From Stictocephala bisonia (Eukaryota > Arthropoda > Insecta > Hemiptera > Membracidae): 64,000 nucleotides of DNA. Made by a program: the position numbers and the translations under genes. The notes beneath the pieces were generated by a model. It had not been told where the DNA came from, did no database searches, and saw only the letters and a program-made list of their open reading frames with translations. Location: positions 124,001 through 188,000 of the forward strand of contig JAQJVL010000748.1 in assembly GCA_035578905.1 (NCBI GenBank), given 5' to 3'. Positions 1 through 12,179 of the stretch are shown here, in pieces. Each line of letters begins with the position of its first letter. Position 1 is the first letter of the stretch.

Positions 1-1298
1 CTGCCCTTTTTATGCAAAGGTCTAATTATGGAATGCTTAAGTGATTCAGGAAAAATACCATATTGAAATGAATGATTGATTATATGAGATAAGGGACTTG
101 AAATCAAATCAGGAACTTGTTTAAGCAAATATGATGAAATGCCATCAGCCCCAAAAGAATGTTTTGACTTTAGAGACATAATCACCTCCGAAACCTCTTC
201 TTGCCTTACAGGCCTCAAAAATAAAGACTGCAGAGGAGCTCGAAATATACATGGAGTGGATGATGGAGCATGCTGAGAAGAGAAGTTACTGGGCAGGTTG
301 GAAAAAAATTTACAGAATTCATTCGCAACGACAACAGGATCGTCAATAAGATATCCATTGTCTGCCTTCAATGAAATATTTTGGGTTTTATTAGATTTTG
401 AAGTTTTCTGTTCATTAATCACGTTCCACATAGTTTTTGCCTTGTTAGAAGAATGAAAAATCCTATCTGCTACAAAATCAGACTTAGATTTCCTAATTGC
501 CCTTCTGTATTCCCGCTTGAGTTGTCTATACTCCATTCGAAGTGGGTGCACAGAGGCGTAGTCCTTAGTCGCCTCATAAAGAGACCTCAGCCGGTCTCTG
601 AGCTTCAAAATATGCTGACTGAGTTTTGGTTTTAAGAAAGAAACTCTCGCCTTGATCTTGCTCTTAACAAAAGGAAAACAAACATCAAAGTGATATTTTA
701 TTAAATTAAAAAAGGCGTTGAATTTACTATTTGAGTCAGTAGCATCGAAGACACTGGACCACGTCTCCTTCTGCAGAAAGTGTCTGAAGACCAATATGTT
801 AGAGTGATTAATCCGACGACTCATCCGATATTGTGGGATAGAGAGGGTAGTGCTGGCATTCATGTTGATTGCGATTTCCTGAGCGTGGTGATCCGCCAGA
901 GCAGCCACCAAAACAGTACTCCTGACTAAGTGAGCATCAATATTTGTAAATATGTTGTCTATCACTGTCTTGGAAGACTTAAACTCTCTAGTATAGGTTG
1001 TTATTGTATGTCTTAACCCATACGTTGACATTGTGTGGATAAACTTACTTGATGAGAGACCAGTGTCCAATATGTTTATATTGAAATCACCAATGACTAC
1101 AATCCATAATTTATGGTTATAAATGTGATTGAGACATTCACCCAATATCTCCAGAAACTGTCCATAGCGATACCCCGGAATTCTATAAACAGCAAGGACC
1201 AATAGGTATTTACCACTGTCAAGGGCAAACTTTGCTGAGGCCAATTGGCAGTATTCTTCAGAACAAAAGCCAAGAATAGCTTTATTTTTACCAGACAT
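1..1298 (-). mobile_element. 5'-truncated non-LTR retrotransposon (LINE), ORF2 part, runs off the left edge
   Basis: Reading leftward from an ATG at 1298, one open frame continues to the window edge. It starts in the end of the apurinic-like endonuclease domain (VVIGDFNINILDTG near 1100-1070, ending with the ADHHAQEI segment near 890-870), passes a basic linker rich in R and K (KREYRRAIRKSKSDFVADRI, about 520-460), and reaches the start of the reverse transcriptase (SKHSFGADGISSYLLKQVPD near 170-110, then IIRPLHKKG at the edge). This order is that of ORF2 in Jockey/CR1-type LINEs. The N-terminal endonuclease is missing, which is the usual 5' truncation. I followed the frame by eye and saw no stop, so it may be a young copy; the catalytic RT motifs lie outside the window. 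Confidence 0.85.
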
Positions 1299-1930
1299 GC
1301 TTTTTGTTCTGTGGAAAATATAATTTTTTTTTTATTTCCGTTAATTTAAATGATTTTTTTATTATCTTTATTTTAATTTGATGTATGTTTTACACTGAAT
1401 AAGCCCAATAAGTTTGAAAACTAATTTGGGCTATGACATTATTTCAATTACGGGAAAACTGCTGTCGTGACAAATCGCTGTTTGTGGCCGTTAACTTGAA
1501 ACACATTCATCATACGTAAACACCAAATACTAAACACAAAAACCGTGGGAATTTGCATATATTTCTGCTGGAAGGGCATATTTGCATAACAAATATATTT
1601 AATAAAAAAACATTCACAATTTATACGATTTTCTTAGAGTAAAAATCGAGTTTTCCGATTTTCCGGCCAAATCATGTTTTCCACATAACAAAATTATCTT
1701 TTCTGATAATATAACTCAACATTAAGCACTTCCAAACAGTAGCTTAATTATTTTGAGGTAACTGGGAACTGCAAAGTGACCCACAAAAAAACATCTCCGC
1801 AACTTTTAGTATTTTTTACATATTTTGATTATTTTATATGATTCTTTACCCAACTTGTTTTAGTTTTTTTTTTTTTACATGGAATATGAATTTGAAAACT
1901 ATTTTGGTCTATGACAAATATTTCTCGGAA
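1299..1930. other. AT-rich stretch, no gene seen
   Basis: Homopolymer-rich AT sequence beside the LINE. No domain, RNA gene or terminal repeat was recognised. Confidence 0.5.
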
Positions 1931-1934
1931 TTAA

Positions 1935-2082
1935 CTATCAATCGGAGCGGGTGGGTAAGTCAATACCACTATACATTTACGGGCGGGTGAGTGGGTCAAT
2001 ACTGATAAGCTTCAGCTCATTGTTACCACTATCACACTTATATGGGTAGGCAGGTGGGAACCCGGATCATAAATGCTAAAGT
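1935..2082. repeat. GGGTGGG-type minisatellite, left part
   Basis: Degenerate copies of a roughly 35-60 bp motif containing GGGCGGGTGAGTGGGTCAAT and ACCACTATACATTTA. The same motif resumes at 3520-3690 after a LINE insertion and forms a larger inverted array at 32505-32740, so it is a dispersed minisatellite family. Confidence 0.6.
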
Positions 2083-2094
2083 TACACATCAACA

Positions 2095-3515
2095 AACTCC
2101 GCTGCACCGGTCCCAAGCCCGGGGTCTCATCTTTCCCATAACCGATGAGAAAGAAGGAGGGTACCTTCCCACAGCTCTCAGTGTGATCCCGATACTGAGA
2201 GCACTCCTATCCCATTAATTCCTTATCCTACCAAACATCCACTCTCCCGTGCCGTACCGTGTCCGAGGTAGGCTTTCAAGCCAATAAAGGCTTGCCTGCA
2301 TGTGCATGACAGGGGCCTTTAGGCGACCCCTTCAATTGCACTGGAGGTTCTTCTTAACCTGCCGCCCCTTGATCTCTTCATTATTGGGGAGGCTCGGGCG
2401 GCGGCTTACAGGCTTCAACTGACTGACCACTGGAGGGGGTCCTGTACAGGTCACTCCTCAGTGGTCAATCTAGTAAACGATGAGGTACTCTCAATGAAGT
2501 TTGACTTCATTGGGACTAAGTATCTTTTCACCAGACCCCATACTGTGGATTTCAGGTCGAGGGAGTACTGGGACGCTATTAGTAGCCCGGTTTCTTCTCA
2601 CGACCGAATTGTATGGTTCACAGACGGGTCAAGAATGGGCAACAGAGCTGGATTTGGTGTCTAGACTGGCGACCCTAGGACCAACGCTAGCGTGAGCCTG
2701 GGAGCGTATGGCACCGTTTTCCAAGCTGAAGTCGCCAAACGTTCAGCGCAAACCATGAGAGGGGTTTGCGGGAAACATATCCACATCCTCTCAGACAGTC
2801 AGGCAGCCTTAGGGGCTCTTGACTCCTGGAAGGTTTCGTCTGGGCTAGTCTGGGAATGTGTGGAGTCCCTCAGCATCCTGGGCTCAAGAAATCAGGTCTT
2901 GCTGGAATGGATCCCAGGACATAGGGGATTAGAAGGCAACGAGCAGGCCGATGCCTTGGCTAGGGAAGGTGCTATCAAGCCCTTCATTGGTCCTGAGCCG
3001 GCCTGCGGCGTTTCGGCTGCAGCTGTCAAAACAGCAATCAAAAACTGGGTCAGCGCCAGACATCTGGAAAGATGGCGGCGGTTCCCAGGGCAAAGACTCG
3101 GCAAGGTTCTTGTCAGAAATCCTTCCCAGAAGTTTACAAAGTCACTTCTGATGAGTAAATTGCATGTCAAGCTGGTGGTGGGACTCATCACCGGTCACGG
3201 CAAATTCCAGAGGCATCTAAGAACAGTGGGACTCTTTACGGAGGATCCCATCTGTCGCCTCTGTGGGGAGGACGAAGAGTTAGCAGAACACATTGTCCTG
3301 GAGTGTGAGGCTCTTGGTGCCAGGAGAAGAGTACTTTTTGAAGGCTCACCTCTGGGACAGTCGGAAATTACTAATCTAGTGAAGAAGCTCCTTGACCTGG
3401 TCAAGGATTGCCAGCTTTACGACGATTAGGCACCAGGATTGGCACAAAAAGCCTCAGGCTTCGTTGCAAGGGTTGGCTGGACCAACTGTACATCCCCTTT
3501 CAATCTAATCTAATC
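2095..3515 (+). mobile_element. truncated LINE with RNase H domain, flanked by 12-bp target duplication
   Basis: The insertion is bounded by the direct repeat TACACATCAACA (2083-2094 and 3516-3527) and ends in a short AATCTAATCTAATC tail, the usual signature of target-primed reverse transcription. It interrupts a minisatellite. Positions 2095-2330 are GC-rich non-coding sequence (CCGGTCCCAAGCCCGGGG near 2107); from about 2330 the C-terminal part of a LINE ORF2 follows. The head may be a different sequence joined to the LINE tail, since both lie within one target duplication. Confidence 0.8.
2338..3429 (+). pseudogene. LINE ORF2 C-terminus: RNase H and CCHC-like zinc knuckle
   Basis: The frame reads VWFTDGSRMGNRAGFGV (the first RNase H aspartate), then a TAG stop at 2662-2664, then in the same frame HILSDSQAALGALDS (second acidic motif) and LEWIPGHRGLEGNEQADALA (the H and D of the last motif). 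It ends with ICRLCGEDEELAEHIVLEC, the CxxC...H...C knuckle usual at the end of R1/I/Loa-like ORF2 proteins. The reverse transcriptase is absent. A single stop codon in an otherwise open frame points to a fairly recent copy. No cellular function is expected. Confidence 0.85.
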
Positions 3516-3519
3516 TACA

Positions 3520-3690
3520 CATCAACACCTTGGACCACATGTATATGTGGCCAGTTAGGTCACCATTGTACATGTATTCCATGACCACTGTACGTGTATG
3601 AATGGGTGGGTAGATGTGGACCAATACTGCTGTGCATGTTTGGGTGCACCAATATCACAACACAAGTGTGGAAGGGCCATACACAACATT
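3520..3690. repeat. GGGTGGG-type minisatellite, right part
   Basis: Continuation of the 1935-2082 minisatellite after the LINE insertion: CCACTGTACGTGTATGAATG, GGTGGGTAGATGTGGACCAA and similar degenerate copies. Confidence 0.55.
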
Positions 3691-6136
3691 GTTGTAAGGG
3701 TACATTTAAGAAACTATAAGAGCTTTCTTAGATACAGATACTTTTCTTCATTCTATGTTTTAAGTTAAGTTACTTTTATTTTGATTAGTTAGAATGTAAT
3801 TCATTTATAACACATTCTAACTTCTGCAAATTAATTTTTTTTTAAGTGGTGAAATATGTGCATTTGTATCTCTTTAGGAAATTAATTTCAACTGCGGTAA
3901 ACTGGTAAGTTATTTAACTGAAAAATCTAAAATATAGTATATCCCAGAGGTCCACTTAAATTTGCCATTTGGGGTTTGGACTGTTGTCCCTCAACAATGT
4001 TATAATACAATGTTAAAATTCTACTAGTGTAGACAGTAAGAAAAATAAATTAAAAAATAGATAGTAACAAAGTATCTGACAATAGAAAAAAAAATTTTAA
4101 TAGTTATTTTTTTTTAATTTTTGCATTTTAATGTTTTTTTATGCTAAACACGAATATATAGGCTAAACTTAATAGGTTTTCAAAAAAATGTATGTTCAGG
4201 CCGAAAAATACACTTTTTACTAACTGTAACTAACTAAACAAAGCCCAACTTATCTTAAATGTCTAATACCTCAACAAAAATTCGTAGTGTGCATTAAATC
4301 CAGGTGCCCGGCCTGCCTAACCGGCCATCCCTCAAACAAGAATATAGGTGAATTTAGTTGTTGTGAATGAAAGTTGGTGTTTATAATGATCGCATAATAG
4401 CCGCTAATCTCAATTTCCTGCAAACGTCGTTTTTCCGTTATATCTTGTGATAGTTTTAGACCAAAATAGTTTCAAAATTCATATTCGGCGCAAAAAGCTC
4501 ATACAATTAAAAAAGATGATTGAACTGTCATTTAAATTAACAGATATTAGTTAGGCCTATTTAAAAAATGGGGCTGTTTGGACAAATTTTTGGTAAAATC
4601 TGTGATTTACACAGAATTAAAAGCATAGGCTATCTCATGAAAACATAGCCAATCCTTGACTGATCCTTGAGTTTTCAAATTTAGATACCAAGAAACTGAA
4701 TAATAACCAAACTTCCTTTTATACATTAGGCCCTACTTAAGTTTAATTCTATGATTTATAGTCTACCTTTACTTTATATTTTTACGTTTTCAACAAATCA
4801 TTCATTAATGTGTCTTATCCTTGCTCAGACCCTGTTCTCATTGAACGGTATTCACTGAACATGGCATTCAGATTTTGCAAAACAACAGATGAATTAATCT
4901 CTTCTGATAATCTAACTTAATTTTAACTAGGCATATTTTGAAACACTAAATATTTATTCGTTTTTAAGTTAGTTAAAACTGTATGGTTCTAGTTGGCTAT
5001 ACTATAACTATAGGCTAAATCTAATGATAGCCAATCGGGAAGGGTAGGGGCCTATTGGGGTTAACTCTTGATTCAGGTTATTAGCATAACATTTTGTTTT
5101 TCTTTTAAGATATTTGAAGTAAGTCTAAATTAATTTGCATCATTTTGATCGGTCTACTGGGTCGTTAATATGTGAATAATTCTGGTAGAAGTCACTAAAA
5201 TGTAGGCATACATTGTACCGTAATGTATGCACCAAGCTTGGCCTGATCAAATAACTTAACCTTAATGTTTTGATAACTTAGCCTATGAACAGCTTTGTAG
5301 AAATCATTGCATTCTTATATTTAAAAACAATATTGACACATTTATTCTGGTCGAATAACAAGACCCAGATGGACCTACTCAATTATTTTGAAATCAAATA
5401 AACTTCAAAAATGTTTATTTTATAAAAAACTGGTAGGCTTTCTCCAGCCTTTACTTCTTGGCAGCCAAATAGGATTTGTTACAAAATAACATTATTATCT
5501 TCTACACTATTTACATAAAAAATTAGTTTATAATTACTTACGTTAGAATCAAAACTAGTGTGGGTTCATTAAAAATCCAAAATCAAAAATGTTACAAATA
5601 AATCACCACGCGTAAATTTGTAAACAAACTTATACTACGTTCACAACCACAACACGTTACTGTCACTGTCAGACATTTTGAATTGTCTTCTTATTTCTTA
5701 TAGAATATTTTAAGGTCAAGCTAGAACTAAATATCATGAAATTCTAGTAACTGAAATTCTTCCATATAGATTCATAAAATATTAATTTTATATTTGATGA
5801 TTTACAAAACCGATTATTTCTGGATATTATTTGGCTGGGAACTCTTTGCCTTTAGAATGACAATTTTAGTTCTTGGTTGACTACAGCCGTTTACAGATGT
5901 CATGAAAGAAGATAATAAAGATGCTTTTTTTGTCATAGAGTATGAGTAACCAAGCTCTGCATTGCATACAGCCATAAAGTAACAAATTGTTTTAATAATT
6001 ACGTTTCATTGACTACGATTTTTTGTTGGGCAAGTAAACAAACAACACACTTTAAGTTACAATATGTAATTACTAGCCACTTGCCCTTAAAATATACAAC
6101 AAATAAATATAGAAAACAACAGATGCTAGAGTGACG
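3691..6136. other. AT-rich sequence with no recognisable gene
   Basis: About 2.4 kb of AT-rich DNA with short homopolymers. Both strands carry frequent stops and no long frame. I found no domain, tRNA or terminal inverted repeat; old unrecognisable repeats are likely. Confidence 0.5.
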
Positions 6137-6140
6137 AGCA

Positions 6141-6308
6141 TTTAAATAAATTTATTTATTCTTAAGACGCCGATCATCAAGATATGGGCAAATATGGATT
6201 TCGAATTAGTGTAATGATTGAAAGTAATTATAGCTCTAAGGCCGACTGTGCCTTAGAAAGTGTTAATTAATAGCACAATGACAAATGAACAGCTAGTGGC
6301 TATTTATA
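6141..6308 (-). repeat. tRNA-derived SINE, copy 1 (5' truncated)
   Basis: Matches the body of the SINE seen in full at 27311-27594: AAGACGCCGATCATCAAGAT, ATATGGATTTCGAAT, GGCCGACTGTGCCTTAGAAA and AATGACAAATGAACAGC. The tRNA-like head is missing. An A/T-rich TTTATTTATT tail sits on the left, so transcription would run on the minus strand. Confidence 0.75.
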
Positions 6309-6416
6309 TTTGATGTCTTCGCTACAATCTGCTGCTTGGAGAGTCCTAAAGATTCCTCAATTGAAGGGGTTCTTGAAGTGACGCTATATCACTCAACATA
6401 AGGGCAGTGTGTTCCT

Positions 6417-9400
6417 TTGTTGTTGTTGTTGTTATTTCCATCCATAGGCCCTTAAGCGTTGGATAGGTCAAAGTGCCAACTCTAGGTTAGCCACTATTTG
6501 GTTGGGGTGAGTTAAGGAGGTTGCAGGTTGGATTACAAATTTTTAGATGGTTTGTGAGGTCTTCAACAGAATAAAAACAGTGAGCTATTAGAAATGTTTT
6601 CAAATATGCTTTAAATTTTCTATTGCCAGTTATTTCGGAAACAAATTTTGGAAGTGATTGATAGAATTTAAGACCAGCATAAAGTGGTTTTTTTTCAAAA
6701 ACCGCCAGTCTATGGGTGATGGAAAATTTAGCCTTAAACCGGGTATCGTGAGTGTGATTTTTTTTACAATAATCTGTTAGGTTTTGGGTTCTAATGTAGG
6801 TAACTAGTTAAAAAAAATATAGTGATGGAGCAGTTAAAATACCAAGTATAGAGAGTATCTCCCGCAATGTTCCCAAGGTGGAAGATCAAAAATTGTTCTA
6901 ACAGCCTTTTTTTGCCAAATAAATATTTTATCCACAAGTGATTTGTATCCACCCCACAAGGCTATGGAATACATAATGTGAGATTCTAGTAGACTAAAAT
7001 AAACTATTCTAGATACATTAATGCTACACAATTTATTTACTCTTCTTAACACAAACAACCCAGATGCCAATTTCTTTTCAATTTTTTTAGTCTGGTCAAT
7101 CCATGTTAAACCATCGTCCAACCTCACTCCGAGAAAATCAGTTGAGTCAGGGATCCAGCGTATCCTCTCCAATAACAACACTTAATTTATTTACTTCGGT
7201 GGCTCTCTTCTTTTGGGCAGTATTTAAGCAGAGATACCCAGTTTTGTCTGTGTTTGATTTGAGATTGTTGCTGGCAAAGAATTGTGCAAGGGTGTTAATT
7301 TTGACATTAAATGTCAAAATTTGGAAATTGAAATTGGAAATTGAATTTTGTTTCAATTTCCAAATTTTCCAGATTTTTGTTTTTTGTGAAAAGAGTGGTA
7401 TCATTTGCGAAAATGAAGAGGTTCTGGTCTGAGACCGTCTCTGCCATATTGTTTATATATATCAGAAACAGTATCGGGCCCAGAATTGAGCCTTGAGGTA
7501 CGCCATTTTTGATTGATTGTTTTTCTGAGTGGATTTTGTGAATTTTAAATTTTGATTGATGTTTAATTTCAACAAACTGGAGGCGGTCAGACAGGAATGA
7601 TATGAACCATTTTAGGACGCATCCCCTGATTCCCAGTGCCTCCAGCTTGCTTAACATGATCTTGTGATCAACACAGTCGAAGGCCTTTGACAGATCTGCA
7701 AAGCAACTTATTACAGATTCGCCGGCCTCCATCGCATCGATGCACTGGTTCATAAATTCAATAAGAGCTAATTTGGTTGATTTGTTTTTTCTGAACCCAT
7801 ATTGCTTTCTGCAAATGAGTTCATTGCTTTCAAGATAAATGAGGAGTAAGCTGCTCACTAACCACTCTTTCAAAAAGTTTAGAAATTGTTGGCAGGAGTG
7901 AGATCGGACGATAGTTCCCCATGTCCAAATCATCTCCTTTTTTGAAAAGGGGTTTTATTTTGCCAACCTTACAACCATCTGGCAACACCCCGTTATTCAA
8001 TGAGGCATTGATGACATGGGTAATTGGCTTGACAATTTCAAGCTGGCAAATTTTAATGAGTTTCATGCTGATTTCATCAAATCCTGTTGAATTTTTTGGA
8101 GAAAACTTGGAGAGAATTTTTAAGGTGTCAGTTTCAGAGATGTTTTTAAATTTTGAAAAGAGACAATGATCAATGGAGGGCAGAGGGTTGCTTGACGTTA
8201 TTACAGTATCAGGTTTTAATTTCTCCGCAATATTAACAAAAAAGTTGTTAATAGCATTGCTAGTGACTTGTGGGTTCTTGATAATTGTGTTTTCTATTTT
8301 CAAAACTAAGTTATTTACTAAGTGAGGGCTATTTTGTCTAAACTGATTTATAACTTTCCAAGTTTGTTTTGATTTATTGCTGGCATTAGCTAAAGAATCC
8401 CCAATCCAATTTTCCTTAGCTTGGTGGATAGAATTTTTGTAATTTAATCTGGCGTTTTGATAGACAATCTTATCTACTGGTAACTTAGATGTTTTGTAGT
8501 TCCTAAAAGCTTCAAACATTTCTGATTTCGCTTGGATGACCTCTAGAGTCACCCATTTTTGTTTTAGGGAGTTTTTAATTTTCACTCTTTTTGGTGGACA
8601 AGAGACGTTATAGTAATATAGAAATGTCTCCAAAAAGTTATTGTACATGACATTTACATCCTGTGTCTTATAGACTTCACACCATTTCCAGACTTCAACC
8701 TTTGCTTGAGTTCTAAAAAATTTGATCTTTTAATTCACGTTCAGTGGTCCAAAGTGATTTTAAATTGTTGTTAAGTGGTGATGGAAAACTAATAACTATG
8801 GCATCATGGTCAGAAATAAGTGGGGAAATTACATTTGCTGTAGAAAAATTTGCATTGGTAATAAAATTATCTATACAGGAGGAGGTGGTTTCTGTGACTC
8901 TAGTTGGTGTTTTTAAAACTAGATTTAATCCGTAACTTTTCAGAACATTTCTAAACTTTTTTGCTTTTGAATCAGATTAAAAATTATCAATGTTGTAATC
9001 TCCTGCTATGATAATTTTGTCAGAAGTCTGACTGGCTTTCTCCAAAAAAGAGTTTAATTTATCAAAAAAGTTGCTCAAGTTTTGATCGTCTAGTGTTCTA
9101 TACAATCCTGCTATTAGTAGAGAAGTGCCATTTAAATTAACCTTAATGTCAAAAACAAAATCCTGGTTTAGATTGTTATTAAGATTTAATATTTTTAGGT
9201 CGGTTAAAATTGAATTTATATTTGCAAAAATGGCAACACCTCCCATTCTGTTGTGTTGTCTACAGGAGCTACGTAAAAGATAATAATTATGCAAATTTAT
9301 TTCAGTCAATTTGTCAGGTTCCAAACCATGTTCTGAGATAATAAGAATGTCTGGTGTTTCCTCATCCAAACAAATTTCCAGCATTTCTATTTTACCAGTC

Positions 9401-9480
9401 AGGCCTCTAACATTCAAATGAATTATTTTTTTATCTTTTTTGTTGTTTGTTGATTTTATTTTTGGTTACTGAAACGGATT
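6417..9480 (-). mobile_element. decayed Jockey/CR1-like LINE, nearly full ORF2
   Basis: Endonuclease, reverse transcriptase and C-terminal regions occur in order on the minus strand. The element ends with an AACAACAACAACAAC microsatellite tail (TTG repeats on the plus strand, 6417-6433), the 3' tail of several LINE families. About 3 kb is present; ORF1 was not recognised. Multiple frameshifts and stops show the copy is dead. Confidence 0.85.
6834..9417 (-). pseudogene. LINE ORF2 pseudogene: endonuclease-reverse transcriptase
   Basis: 9417-8977 codes the endonuclease (MNVRGLTGKIEMLEICLDEE, PDILIISEHGL, IIAGDYNIDNF), then an in-frame TAA at about 8976. The frame continues to ISDHDAIVISFPSP, the conserved end of the domain. 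A shift near 8726 leads into the linker and RT (8648-7830: STGFDEISMKLIKIC, GNYRPISLLPTISKLFERVV). Another shift near 7850 is followed by QYGFRKNKSTKLALIEF, CFADLSKAFDCVDH, NGVPQGSILGPILFL and the catalytic box, which reads FANDTT instead of (Y/F)ADD, so a catalytic aspartate is lost. 7181-6834 encodes the thumb/C-terminal segment FLGVRLDDGLTW. The family normally makes the target nick and copies its RNA; this one cannot. Confidence 0.9.
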
Positions 9481-9959
9481 TTGAAAAAGAATTAAGACTG
9501 TTTTTGCCTGATTGGCCCTTCCCCAACACATCCTTACAAACTAAGTTACGGCTAATGGTTCCAGATTTGCTAAGTTTTTTGGACTGATTTCAGCAGGTCC
9601 ACTAGTACATGAGTTACTTAAGTCACTACAATTAATATAATTTAACAAAAGCTCACACAATATATTCAGGGATGGTGTAATATGACCTGTCAGAGATGGT
9701 GTAATAGACCTTCTATGCTATTACTTAAGCATTCTTTGAATTTAGAAATGAAAATGCTTATGTAATTTATTAGTGTTTTGATCTGCTATAAGAGTGGGTG
9801 TAGATTTTTTAGCCAGAATAATGGTCTCCAGGATGTGTCATGATATAACAGTTAGGATATTTAGTTTTTGAAGTAAGGTTTGTAGTGTAACATTGAATCA
9901 AGCCTACGAATTGATCTGATGATCTTCTTTTGCGTAATAAGAATTCTGTTTATAATTTT

Positions 9960-10385
9960 TGGAGTTGCTGACATAGCTTTTGTTGTGTCATCACATAGTC
10001 TTTGATAGCCGTATTTGTTCTCCTTCCCTTTCTAAAACCATGCTGACAAACAGAGAGTAGTTTACTTTTTTCGAAGTGTTTTAATATTTGATTGTAGACC
10101 ATGAATTCCAATAACTTGGAGACTGTGAGCAGGCTGGAGATAGGGCTGTAAATTCCAGGGTCCTTTTTGCTACCCTTTTTGTATAATGGGATGATTTTTA
10201 AAATTTTTAAACTAATTCCTGCTGAAGTGAAGAATTTAGAATGTGATGTAGCAGTTCCAGGAGTTCCTCCTTGCAGTTCTTTAACATTTTTCCTGTAATC
10301 TTGTCAAAACCAGCTGAGTTCTTGGAGTTGAGGTTTCTAAAAAGGTTTTCTAATTCAGTTTTTGTGATTTTTTTTATGGTTGAAA
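9960..10385 (-). pseudogene. LINE reverse transcriptase fragment
   Basis: Minus-strand translation gives ITKTELENLFRNLNSKNSAG then FDKITGKMLKNCKEELLELL, the RT1 block of Jockey-like elements, followed by stops and frameshifts through KSSHYTKRVAK. It differs from the neighbouring 6417-9480 copy, so it represents another, older element. Confidence 0.7.
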
Positions 10386-10730
10386 AGATCTACGAGATGA
10401 TTCCAGGTAAATATATCCTTGATTGGGTATAAAATAAATGATTATATATTCAACTTTTCCCTATTCATAATAGTTCTCATTCCATATAATATTTTATCAT
10501 AAATATTTTCCTGTTTGTTAATCAACTTGTAAACTATGTGTGCCAAAGTTAATTCATAACTGTTCAGACATCTATTGCACAGTTGATTAATAAACTATAT
10601 ATGATTAACACATATATAGTATAGAAGGATTATTATAAAGTCAAGGGAGTGAAGCAAACACTTTTTCACTGGATATAATCAAGATTTTTACTGTCTGAAA
10701 CAAACTAATTATGTTAACTAACATAACTCA

Positions 10731-11740
10731 CAGGGCCATAACTACCATTGGGGCAATCGGGGCAGAGCCCCTGCAGGGACCCCGTTTGGTTGGCCGTGCA
10801 TAGATTTTAACGATGAAAATAAAAATATGTGTTTTTAAAGCCGATCTCAACGAAATATTTTCGAATGATACAATTAAAAAAAATCTTACAGGGGCACCCT
10901 AGACCTCAACATAAGCTTTTAGTTTTTCAATGGGGAAATTAGTCTTTTCGACTAAAATACAATTGCACACACTGCAGTTGCTTAGAGTCTCGGCTGTCGC
11001 GCCGAACTGAGTGACCTTGTGCACTCGGAGTGGGTGGGGAGAATCCTCCATTTTGCTTTTTTGTTGTTTCAATTAGTCACTTGTCATTTTTGTCGATTTT
11101 TGCGTCTGATTATTCCTCATTTTGTACTTTAATAATTTAAGAACACTTCTAAACATTCTGAATAAATCTTCAAAATGTAATAAGTAGAGATGTATAGAGT
11201 GTATGTTAAGCTACGTTCTTACTTTGTGTCTCAAGAGATTTAAAACTAATAAAATTGAAACGGTAAAATAAAATTATTGTTTATAGTATAAATTTTTTGA
11301 TAATAACATCATATTTGTAAAAAGACAAATTACCTTTAACATTGTTCGGCTACACTGTAGGTTTGTAATCGCCTTATACTGCCGATAAGCATTATAATGC
11401 GATTACAGACCTACAGTGTAGCCGAACAATATAATTAACATTATAGTATATTTTTTTATGAAAACAGTAAAGGTTTTATATTGATGGTACTTGCAAATTG
11501 ATTTTGCTTAAAAAAGGTGATTTCAAATTTTTTGTATTAGTCAACTAAAATAGCAATATGTAGGAACAAGAAACTTCAATCATGGAATGCATTAAAATGC
11601 GTTTTCCAAGGGTTAAATATAAAAAATATTCCGGTTGAGGACCCCCCTTCCGCTGGGGGGGAAAACCCCCCAGACACCCCGGTAGGGGGCCCCCACATCA
11701 CGTTTGCCCCGGGGCCCCCAACATCGTAGTTACGGCCCTA
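10731..11740. mobile_element. non-autonomous hAT element, 1.0 kb
   Basis: Terminal inverted repeats CAGGGCCATAACTACCAT (left) and AGGGCCGTAACTACGAT (reverse complement of the right end) are flanked by the 8-bp duplication ATAACTCA (10723-10730, 11741-11748). The 8-bp duplication and CAGGG ends are hAT hallmarks. No transposase is encoded. Inside, 11348-11368 and 11407-11427 form a further perfect inverted repeat (GTTCGGCTACACTGTAGGT). Runs of GGGGG and CCCCC lie near the right end. Confidence 0.85.
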
Positions 11741-12029
11741 ATAACTCAACAATCTTTACAAGTCATTAGCAAGCCTGGCTTGGAGTACAGTATTCCTGTA
11801 CCATAATCCTGGTGCTTTATTAATAAATAAATTGTTCACATTGACTTTGAAGGTGATGCTTTGACTAGGCTTTTGTCTCGAACCTAAGTCACATCAAGTT
11901 CCTATAGACTTGGTATAAGATATTAATAACAAAGTACTGAGTTGGAAAGATGTTTTCAGAGAACAACTATGGAATGTAGAAGAAGGTGGAAAGACTTAGT
12001 TAACAAACCTAGACTAACGTATTGTAGAA

Positions 12030-12038
12030 CAGGAGTGG

Positions 12039-12096
<58 letters not shown>

Positions 12097-12110
12097 TGGA
12101 TATATATATA
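12030..12110. repeat. TA microsatellite
   Basis: About 35 uninterrupted TA dinucleotides from 12041, then degenerate copies. A likely polymorphic simple repeat. Confidence 0.9.
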
Positions 12111-12179
12111 CATCCAGTAATCAATTGTCCTATTGTATTGCTTTTGTTGTTGTCAATCAATTGCATTGTTAACTGTCCT

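Noticed and set aside
2892..3191. Minus-strand 99-codon frame
   Set aside because: It lies opposite the RNase H coding frame and is its antisense shadow.
7307..7380. AAATTGGAAATTG imperfect repeat as a regulatory site
   Set aside because: It lies inside a decayed LINE reverse transcriptase and looks like local slippage.
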